A DNA stretch of 35,032 bases. It comes from Candidatus Aciduliprofundum sp. Its GTDB lineage: Archaea > Thermoplasmatota > Thermoplasmata > Thermoplasmatales > ARK-15. This document shows positions 29,504-35,032 of the stretch, piece after piece; within the stretch, counting starts at the first letter, position 1; every line of letters starts with the position of its first letter. The translations under genes were made by a program, and so were the position numbers. The notes beneath the pieces are model-generated. The model ran no database searches. It had not been told where the DNA came from and saw only the letters and a list, made by a program, of their open reading frames with translations. The stretch covers positions 1 to 35,032 of the forward strand of contig PNIT01000176.1 in NCBI GenBank assembly GCA_002878135.1. Direction: 5' to 3'.

Positions 29504-30712
29504 ATGAGCATTATAGACAGCGTTAACATCCGGAAGATACTTGACTCAAGGGGCAATCCAACCGTTGAGGTGGATGTATTGACCATCTCAGGTGCATTCG
29601 GCAGTGCAATTGCACCTGCGGGGGCGAGCAAGGGGTCCCATGAGGTGAAGGATTATCCACCCAAGGGTGTGGATGAGGCAGTAAGGATTTTCAAGGAAAA
29701 GGTGGTTCCAGAGCTGATAGGCCTGGATGCCCTTGATCAGAAGGGCATAGATTCCATTCTCCATGAGATAGATGGCACAGATAATTTTTCAAACATAGGG
29801 GGCAATGTGGCCATAGCCACATCAATTGCAGTTGCCAAGGCTGGAGCAGATTTTCTCGGTATACCACTTTACAGGTATGTGGGTGGAATTAACTCCATAA
29901 GGATACCATTCCCCCTGGGTAATGTGATAGGTGGTGGAAAGCATGCAATCAATGGAACAACGATACAGGAATTCCTTGTTCTAACAATGGCAGATAGTGT
30001 GAAAAACTCAGTATTCACAAATGCTGAGATACACAAGGCCATAGGTAAAAAGCTCAAGGAGAAGATGCCAGGTGTATCCATAGGCATGGGGGATGAGAAG
30101 GCATGGGTGGCTTCAATAAAGGATGAGGATGCCTTCCAGATACTTGTGGATGTTATAGATGAGTACAGGTCCTCAACTGGATACAAGATATATCCAGCCG
30201 CTGATTTTGCAGCATCCTCATTCTATGTGAATGGAAAATACAGATACAGGGACAGGGAGCTTTCAAGGGAGGAACAGATAAATTATGTTGCAGAGCTTGT
30301 TGAAAAGTATGGTCTCTTCATTGTAGAGGATCCACTTGAGGAGAATGATTTTGAGGGATTTGCAAAGCTCACAGAGATGGTGGGCTCAAAGTGCCTCATA
30401 GTTGGTGATGATCTCTTCGTAACAAATATTGAGAGGTTGAGGAAAGGCGTTGAAATAAATGCTGCAAATGCGATACTCCTCAAACCAAACCAGATAGGGA
30501 CCCTTAGCGATTTCATAAAGACAGTGAATTTTGCTAAGGAATCTGCATATTCAACAGTCTTCTCCCACAGGAGCGGGGAGACTGAGGATTCAGCCCTGGC
30601 TGATATAGCGGTGGGTCTTAACGCTGATTACATAAAGACTGGAACTGTTGGCGGTGAAAGGACCGCAAAATTGAACCAGCTGATAAGGATAGAGGAAGAG
30701 ATGGAGGAATAA
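29504..30712 (+). CDS. eno: Enolase (phosphopyruvate hydratase), divergent archaeal form
   Basis: The 402-residue enolase keeps the catalytic set: Ser42 of the mobile loop, His147 (GGGKHA), Glu156 (QEFL), Glu198 (GDE), metal ligands Asp234, Glu275 (VEDPLEEND) and Asp302 (VGDDLF), Lys327 (KPNQIGT), the SHRSGETED segment at 354-362, and Lys378 (IKTG). Two loops depart from the usual text. The mobile loop is GASKGSHE instead of GASTGxxE, and the usual DEGGFAP is DEKAWVA. It is about 25-30 residues shorter than bacterial enolases. It converts 2-phosphoglycerate and PEP. An SD AAGGTGAAAG precedes the ATG, and the rpsB ATG follows two bases after the stop, an arrangement (enolase, S2, MEMO) common in archaeal genomes. 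Confidence 0.95.
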   Translation: MSIIDSVNIRKILDSRGNPTVEVDVLTISGAFGSAIAPAGASKGSHEVKDYPPKGVDEAVRIFKEKVVPELIGLDALDQKGIDSILHEIDGTDNFSNIGGNVAIATSIAVAKAGADFLGIPLYRYVGGINSIRIPFPLGNVIGGGKHAINGTTIQEFLVLTMADSVKNSVFTNAEIHKAIGKKLKEKMPGVSIGMGDEKAWVASIKDEDAFQILVDVIDEYRSSTGYKIYPAADFAASSFYVNGKYRYRDRELSREEQINYVAELVEKYGLFIVEDPLEENDFEGFAKLTEMVGSKCLIVGDDLFVTNIERLRKGVEINAANAILLKPNQIGTLSDFIKTVNFAKESAYSTVFSHRSGETEDSALADIAVGLNADYIKTGTVGGERTAKLNQLIRIEEEMEE

Positions 30713-30714
30713 GG

Positions 30715-31311
30715 ATGGTTGAATTGCTTGTATCAGAGGAGGAATATCTCAAGGCAGGTGTGCAGATAGGAACGCAGGTGAAATCAAGGCAGATGGTACC
30801 ATTCATCTTCAAGGTACGCTCAGATGGCCTGAACATACTTGACATTGCAAAGACTGATGAGAGGCTGAGGATAGCATCAAAATTCCTATCAAGGTTTGAC
30901 ATGGATAAGGTGCTTCTAGTAGCACAGAGACAGTACGCACAGCAGCCAACAAAGATGTTTGCAAAGGTAACAGGTGCAAAGTACATAGTGGGAAGGTTCA
31001 TACCTGGCACATTAACCAACCCAAATCTACCCAACTACACAGAGATAGATGTTCTTCTGGTGAATGATCCCATAACGGATTCACAGGCCATGAACGAGGC
31101 TGTGAAGATAGGGGTACCCATTGTTGCTCTTTGCGATGCAAACAACAGGATATCATATGTTGATGTAGTTATTCCCACAAACAACAAGGGAAGAAAGGCC
31201 CTTGCTCTCGTATACTATCTCATGGCGAGGGAGGTATCACTTCTGAAGGGTAAGATAAAGTCCTACGATGAGTTCCCATACAAGGTAGAGGATTTCGAGG
31301 CACCTCTATGA
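30715..31311 (+). CDS. rpsB: 30S ribosomal protein S2, archaeal/eukaryotic (uS2) type
   Basis: The 198-residue protein matches archaeal uS2 in length and sequence: [17 protein letters not shown], the [17 protein letters not shown] segment, [25 protein letters not shown], then [12 protein letters not shown] and the [25 protein letters not shown] ending. It lacks the bacterial coiled-coil insertion. It binds the small subunit near the platform/back. Start ATG lies two bases after the enolase stop with GAGGAATAAGG acting as the SD. Its stop overlaps the start of the MEMO gene as ATGA, so expression of the two is coupled. Confidence 0.97.
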   Translation: MVELLVSEEEYLKAGVQIGTQVKSRQMVPFIFKVRSDGLNILDIAKTDERLRIASKFLSRFDMDKVLLVAQRQYAQQPTKMFAKVTGAKYIVGRFIPGTLTNPNLPNYTEIDVLLVNDPITDSQAMNEAVKIGVPIVALCDANNRISYVDVVIPTNNKGRKALALVYYLMAREVSLLKGKIKSYDEFPYKVEDFEAPL

Positions 31312-32123
31312 GGGAGCCAGCAGTAGCAGGTGAATTTTATCCATCGGAACCTGGGGAGCTCCTGAGGGCCATTGAGCTCTCCTTCCTTCATCCCATAGGC
31401 CCTGGAAGGGTACCTGTGCTTTCAGAGAGAAGGGAAGGAAGGATACTTGGGGGTGTTGTGCCCCATGCGGGATACATATATTCGGGTCCGGTTGCTGCGC
31501 ATTTCTATGCTGAACTTGCCATGGATGGTTTTCCTGAGACATTCATAATTATAGGGCCAAACCATACGGGCATGGGATCACTTGTCTCCATTACCATGGA
31601 GGATTTCAGGACACCCCTGGGGGTAGCAAGGGTGGATAAGGAGATTGCAAGGGCAATACACAGGGACATCGTGGATCTTGACAGCGATGCACACGCATAT
31701 GAACATTCACTGGAGGTACAGATACCATTTCTGCAGTTCTTCAGGAGGGATGTGAGGATAGTTCCAATAGTTATGATGGCACAGGAGTACGATTTTGCCC
31801 TTGAGCTCTCAAAGATCATAAAGGATGCAATCACAGGAAGGGATGTGGTTATAATAGCGTCATCTGATTTTTCCCATTATGTACCCAGGGAAATTGCTTA
31901 CGAGAGGGATATGAAGGGCATAGAAAGGATACTGGAGGGGGATGTGAAGGGTTTTTACGAAGCCCTGAGGAGATACAATATAACCGCATGCGGCTATGGT
32001 CCAATAGCCACCATGCTCCTTGCAACTGGTGGAAGGGCAAGATTGCTGAAGTATGCCACAAGCGGTGATGTTTTCAGGATGAATGATGTTGTAGGTTATG
32101 CATCAATTGCTGTAGAGAGGTGA
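31308..32123 (+). CDS. MEMO1 family protein
   Basis: The 271-residue protein belongs to the MEMO1/AmmeMemoRadiSam B family, which is found beside S2 and enolase genes in many archaea. [12 protein letters not shown] opens the protein; [15 protein letters not shown] carries His53, GPNHTG carries His86, and [11 protein letters not shown] carries Cys228. By order and context these correspond to the His, His and Cys metal ligands of human MEMO1. [14 protein letters not shown] and SSDFSHYV are also family marks. The fold resembles extradiol dioxygenases; the archaeal function is unknown to me. The ATG overlaps the rpsB stop by four bases (ATGA), and the M18 gene follows after 6 bases. Confidence 0.93.
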   Translation: MREPAVAGEFYPSEPGELLRAIELSFLHPIGPGRVPVLSERREGRILGGVVPHAGYIYSGPVAAHFYAELAMDGFPETFIIIGPNHTGMGSLVSITMEDFRTPLGVARVDKEIARAIHRDIVDLDSDAHAYEHSLEVQIPFLQFFRRDVRIVPIVMMAQEYDFALELSKIIKDAITGRDVVIIASSDFSHYVPREIAYERDMKGIERILEGDVKGFYEALRRYNITACGYGPIATMLLATGGRARLLKYATSGDVFRMNDVVGYASIAVER

Positions 32124-32129
32124 TATATT

Positions 32130-33494
32130 ATGGATGAAAAGATAGGATGGCTGAAGATAGGTGAAAAGGAGAAGGATGAGATAATGGATTTTTCCAGGGA
32201 TTACATGGAATTCCTCAGAAAGGTAAAGACAGAGAGGGAGGCAGTAACATACTTCCTCAACCTTGCTGAGAAGAAGGGGTTCAGGCCCCTGGGAAAGGGA
32301 ATAAAGAAGAATGGTAAGTACTACCTGGTAAAGAATGAGAAGGCAGTTGCATTCGTATTCATTGGGGATGATCCGGAGAAACCATACAGGATAATAGCAT
32401 CACACATAGATTCACCAAGGCTTGATCTCAAGCCTGCGCCCATAGTTGAGGATAAGGATTCCCACCTTGTTCTCTTCAAGACACATTACTACGGTGGGAT
32501 AAAGAAGTATCAGTGGGTATCAAGGCCCCTTGCAATACACGGTATAGTGGTGACAAAATCTGGTAAAAAGGTGAACATTGTTGTTGGCGAGGAAGAGGAT
32601 GATCCAGTTTTCACAATACCCGATCTACTTCCACACCTTTCAAGGAAGGTACAGGGTGAGAAGAAGTTACTGGAGGGATTTGAGGGTGAGGATCTACAGC
32701 TCCTCATATCACACATACCGGAGAAGGATGAGGAGAAGAGCCCATTCAAGAAGGCTCTTTTGAAGCTCCTGAAGGAGAAGTATTCGATAGAGGAAGATGA
32801 TCTCTATTCAGCTGACCTTGAGGTGGTTCCGGCCTCACAGCCAAGGGATGTGGGTCTTGACAGATCCATGCTCGGTGCCTACGGACAGGATGACAGGATA
32901 TGTGCATACACATCAGTCAGGGCACTGCTTGATTCAAGGCCTGAGAATAATACAATCGTAATACTGTTTGATAAGGAGGAGATAGGAAGCGATGGAAATG
33001 TTGGTGCCCAGAGCAACCTTGTGGAATATGTTATCACCAAGGTACTCGATGCATCCGGTAGGGATTATTCCTACGGTAAACTCCTGGACATAATGCACTC
33101 ATCAAAGGTGATAAGTGCCGATGTTAACGCCGTTGTAAACCCACTGTTCAAGCAGGTCCATGATATGAACAACGCAGCAAGGGCGGGGAATGGTGTAATA
33201 GTTACAAAGTACACAGGAAGCGGTGGAAAGTACAGTTCAAGTGAGGCACAGGCAGAACTCATGGCTGAGATAAGGAACATATTCGATTCAAAGGGTGTAA
33301 TTTACCAGTTCGGTCTTCTCGGTAAGGTGGATGAGGGCGGCGGTGGCACTGTGGCAAAATACCTGGCAAGGTATGGCATGAACGTTGTTGACATTGGACC
33401 AGGTCTCCTGAGCATGCATTCACCCTTCGAGGTCGTGAGCAAGCTTGATCTATGGAGTGCATACAGGGGATATAAGGCATTCATAGAGGCCTGA
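32130..33494 (+). CDS. M18 family (aspartyl-type) aminopeptidase
   Basis: The 454-residue zinc aminopeptidase of family M18 has the metal-binding ASHIDSPRLDLKP (His92, Asp94), the GAYGQDDR segment with the bridging Asp, the FDKEEIGSDGNVGA catalytic Glu pair, and the late DIGPGLLSMHSPFE metal His. The butterfly domain insertion lies between about 105 and 235. M18 enzymes are large dodecamers that remove N-terminal acidic or other residues. The closest text I recall is the bacterial M18 type 1 group of Clostridia and Thermotoga rather than the eukaryotic DNPEP form. The GAGAGGTGATAT before the ATG overlaps the end of the MEMO gene. The downstream CoA-binding gene begins two bases after its stop. 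It fits the peptide-recycling theme of the window. Confidence 0.92.
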   Translation: MDEKIGWLKIGEKEKDEIMDFSRDYMEFLRKVKTEREAVTYFLNLAEKKGFRPLGKGIKKNGKYYLVKNEKAVAFVFIGDDPEKPYRIIASHIDSPRLDLKPAPIVEDKDSHLVLFKTHYYGGIKKYQWVSRPLAIHGIVVTKSGKKVNIVVGEEEDDPVFTIPDLLPHLSRKVQGEKKLLEGFEGEDLQLLISHIPEKDEEKSPFKKALLKLLKEKYSIEEDDLYSADLEVVPASQPRDVGLDRSMLGAYGQDDRICAYTSVRALLDSRPENNTIVILFDKEEIGSDGNVGAQSNLVEYVITKVLDASGRDYSYGKLLDIMHSSKVISADVNAVVNPLFKQVHDMNNAARAGNGVIVTKYTGSGGKYSSSEAQAELMAEIRNIFDSKGVIYQFGLLGKVDEGGGGTVAKYLARYGMNVVDIGPGLLSMHSPFEVVSKLDLWSAYRGYKAFIEA

Positions 33495-33496
33495 TC

Positions 33497-33940
33497 ATGA
33501 ACATAGAGGAGATCCTTTTGAATACAAAAAAGATCGCCGTCATAGGGGCCTCCACGGACAGAACCAAGCCCAGCAGGAGCGTCATGAGGTATCTCATGCG
33601 CCATGGTTACATATGCTATCCCGTGAACCCTAAGGCAGAATACATAGGTGGCATAAAGGCATACAGGAGCATACTTGACATACCCGATGAAATAGATGTC
33701 GCAGATGTATTCCTTCCGAGCGAAAAGGTGATGGATGTCATAGACGATATTGTAAAGAAAAGGGTGAAGGTTCTCTGGCTCCAGGAAGGCATAATAAATG
33801 AGAAGGCAGCAGAGATAGCAAGGAGGAATGGCATAGATGTGGTAATGGACAGGTGCATGATGAAGGAGCACGTTAAACTCAGGAAGGAGGGAAAGATAGA
33901 ATCAAGGCCCGTTCTTCAGAATATTCCCGATGAATTTTAG
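33497..33940 (+). CDS. CoA-binding (CoA_binding_2) Rossmann protein
   Basis: The 147-residue single-domain Rossmann protein resembles YccU/CoA_binding_2 proteins. It has IAVIGASTDRTKPS at the N terminus, the YPVNPKAEYIGG segment, the VADVFLPSEKV strand, LWLQEGIINEKA, and VVMDRCMMKEH near the C terminus. It matches the CoA-binding N-terminal domain of ADP-forming acyl-CoA synthetases but lacks the catalytic domains, so it probably senses or carries CoA or acyl-CoA rather than catalysing. ATG is two bases after the M18 stop, the last gene of the ppdK string. The product is cytosolic. No closer functional clue is present. Confidence 0.85.
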   Translation: MNIEEILLNTKKIAVIGASTDRTKPSRSVMRYLMRHGYICYPVNPKAEYIGGIKAYRSILDIPDEIDVADVFLPSEKVMDVIDDIVKKRVKVLWLQEGIINEKAAEIARRNGIDVVMDRCMMKEHVKLRKEGKIESRPVLQNIPDEF

Positions 33941-33989
33941 AAACCCGTACCAAAGAATTTTAAATACTATTATTATTTTATCTTTTTAA
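33941..33989 (+). promoter_or_regulatory. Promoter of DedA-family gene
   Basis: TTTTAAATACTA (about 33958-33969) is centred about 27 bases before the ATG at 33990 and no SD is present, so this looks like a classical archaeal TATA with a leaderless transcript. Confidence 0.55.
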
Positions 33990-34616
33990 ATGAGTATAAC
34001 GGAGATAGCCATAGCCCTTATAATCGATTTCCTTGCGAAGTACGGTTATGCTGCAATATTCTTCCTCATGCTCCTTGAGAGCATGATGCTACCAATACCC
34101 TCGGAGGTGGTGATACCATTCGGCGGATATCTTGCATACAAGGGTGTATTGAACATATATGGTGTAATATTATCTGCCACCCTAGGTGGCCTTGCTGGAT
34201 CCTACATAGCATTCCTCATAGGTTACTATGGTGGAAGGCATTTCATAATTAAATATGGAAAATACATGCTTATAGACAGGGAGAACCTGGAGAGGGCAGA
34301 GAGATGGTTCAGCAGGTATGGTAGTATATCTTTATTCACAACAAGGCTTGTGCCCGTAATAAGGACATTCATATCCCTTCCAGCGGGCATAGCAAGGATG
34401 GATACCTACAGGTTCCTTCTTTACACATTCCTTGGATCCCTCATATGGAGCATATTTTTGGGTGTATTTGGTTATCTTCTTAAGGAGAGATGGACCATAA
34501 TATTCACGGCATTCTCAAGGCTTGATCCAGTGATAGTGGGTATAGGGATTGCAATCCTAGGATATATTATATATAAATTGTATAAAAATTATAAAAAAGA
34601 TTTGGGAATTCAGTAG
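33990..34616 (+). CDS. DedA/VTT-domain membrane protein
   Basis: The 208-residue membrane protein of the DedA (SNARE-associated, VTT) family has the LLESMMLPIPSEVVIPFGGYLA segment (re-entrant loop with the acidic residue and PIPSE), the GSYIAFLIGYYGGR glycine motif, and the FTTRLVPVIRTFISLPAGIARM arginine motif. Four to five membrane helices and a basic C-terminal tail complete it. DedA proteins act in lipid translocation and envelope homeostasis, and some support resistance to stress; a scramblase- or flippase-like role is the current family view. Its 3' end overlaps the convergent regulator gene by 7 bases. A leaderless TATA promoter is visible upstream. Confidence 0.92.
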   Translation: MSITEIAIALIIDFLAKYGYAAIFFLMLLESMMLPIPSEVVIPFGGYLAYKGVLNIYGVILSATLGGLAGSYIAFLIGYYGGRHFIIKYGKYMLIDRENLERAERWFSRYGSISLFTTRLVPVIRTFISLPAGIARMDTYRFLLYTFLGSLIWSIFLGVFGYLLKERWTIIFTAFSRLDPVIVGIGIAILGYIIYKLYKNYKKDLGIQ

Positions 34617-34963
34617 GATTTAAGTCCCTCTATGATGGATTTAATCTCCTCAATCTTCTTGTTAAGATCATTCTCTATCTCTGCAACAATCTCTGAGAAG
34701 GGCTTGCTCAGCCTGTATTTATAGACGGGCCTTCCCTTTCCTTCCTTCTTTATGTCCTTCTTTACTATCCATCCCTTTTTCTCAAGTAGCTGCATTGCAA
34801 TTGATACCTCAGGCTGCCTCAATCTTGCTGCCCTCTCAATCTCAACTGATGTTGATTCCTCTACCTTCTTTAGATAAACGAGCGCCTTTGCAATGTTCCT
34901 CTGTAAACCTGCCTTTACAAGATTCTTTATGAGCTGCTCATCCTTCTCATCAAGTTCCGGCAT
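34610..34963 (-). CDS. Winged-helix transcriptional regulator with C-terminal coiled coil
   Basis: The 117-residue protein has an N-terminal winged helix-turn-helix. Helix one contains AKALVYLKKVEES, the recognition pair is TSVEIERAARLRQPEVSIAMQLLEKKG, and the wing is the basic strand KKEGKGRPVYKY. A C-terminal Glu/Lys/Ile heptad helix (about 88-115) follows for dimerisation. It is like archaeal COG3355-type predicted regulators in the MarR/ArsR range. I chose ATG 34963 because GGGTGA lies five bases upstream; the GTG at 34972 overlaps that SD. The upstream AT-rich TTTATATATATTGGG is a TATA candidate. Targets are unknown. Proximity to the DedA gene is convergent, so no operon control is implied. 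Confidence 0.88.
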   Translation of the reverse strand: MPELDEKDEQLIKNLVKAGLQRNIAKALVYLKKVEESTSVEIERAARLRQPEVSIAMQLLEKKGWIVKKDIKKEGKGRPVYKYRLSKPFSEIVAEIENDLNKKIEEIKSIIEGLKSY

Positions 34964-35032
34964 AACATTCACCCAATATATATAAATAGATTAAATATAT
35001 AAAGTTTTCTAAAATCTCTCATTAATAATTTT
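34964..35032 (-). promoter_or_regulatory. Promoter region of winged-helix regulator
   Basis: On the minus strand, TATATATTTAATCTATTTATATATATT precedes GGGTGA and the ATG; two TATA-like words are nested in it, the nearer one about 20-27 bases from the start. The rest, to the window edge, is AT-rich with no further gene visible. Confidence 0.45.

Noticed and set aside
33302-33871. A 189-codon minus-strand open frame across the M18 and CoA-binding genes
   Set aside because: It spans two well-supported genes, is full of Tyr/His/Cys/Pro as expected from a reverse frame, and has no SD or domain.
1-35032. CRISPR array, transposase, integrase, phage or plasmid genes, tRNA or rRNA genes
   Set aside because: I read all intergenic stretches and the protein set; no direct-repeat array, transposase motif, clover-leaf candidate or rRNA sequence was seen.

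Overview
The window reads as a chromosomal segment of an archaeon, most probably a member of the Thermoplasmatales (acidophilic, heterotrophic Thermoplasmatota); I cannot fix the genus. The archaeal-type ribosomal protein S2 gene in an enolase-S2-MEMO cluster, a two-anchor type A-like succinate dehydrogenase, a DapA/KDG-aldolase-type enzyme, a Trm112-like protein, sulfide:quinone-reductase-like flavoproteins and a DUF1641-like protein point there. So do near-exclusive use of AGG/AGA for arginine, Shine-Dalgarno sites of the form GAGGTGAT, and TATA boxes about 25 bases from apparently leaderless starts. GC is roughly 40% by eye, except for a much poorer stretch around 25.3-26.8 kb. No rRNA, tRNA, CRISPR array, insertion sequence or integrase was found.

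Layout. 1-2.5 kb (minus): a tight three-gene set of unknown purpose: an HTH/coiled-coil protein, a class II glutamine-amidotransferase-like protein, and a DapA/KDG-aldolase-family lyase cut by the window edge. 2.5-5.9 kb: an SQR-like flavoprotein plus a helical-repeat DUF1641-like protein (plus), facing a second SQR-like flavoprotein (minus). 6.0-11.0 kb (minus): MTA phosphorylase, an MFS transporter, then a coupled trio of enolase-superfamily racemase, M20 deacylase and COG3375-type GNAT acyltransferase. This trio matches the succinylation-racemisation-desuccinylation route that converts D- to L-amino acids in Geobacillus. 11.1-19.2 kb: a membrane protein, an MBL hydrolase and a CBS/zinc-ribbon protein, mutS, carbamate kinase, an MTA/SAH-deaminase-like amidohydrolase, and a second M20 peptidase. 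19.0-22.4 kb (minus): sdhABCD followed by a Trm112-like gene. 22.5-25.3 kb: a UPF0282 MBL protein, a UbiB/ABC1-family protein and an Hsp20.

25.3-26.8 kb is an AT-rich patch with a family 2 glycosyltransferase, probably acquired by transfer. 26.8-33.9 kb is one long plus-strand gene string: pyruvate phosphate dikinase, enolase, ribosomal protein S2, MEMO-family protein, M18 aminopeptidase and a CoA-binding protein, with gaps from 18 bases down to a 4-base overlap. It links lower glycolysis/gluconeogenesis to translation and peptide turnover. The window ends with a DedA-family membrane protein and a convergent winged-helix regulator.

Themes. Electron entry into the quinone pool (two SQR-like proteins, Sdh, a UbiB-like protein), peptide and amino acid salvage (three metallopeptidase-type genes, the racemase trio, carbamate kinase) and methylthioadenosine recycling (phosphorylase and a candidate deaminase) fit a peptide-eating, respiring acidophile. 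The gene packing is extreme: five convergent pairs overlap or touch at their stop codons.
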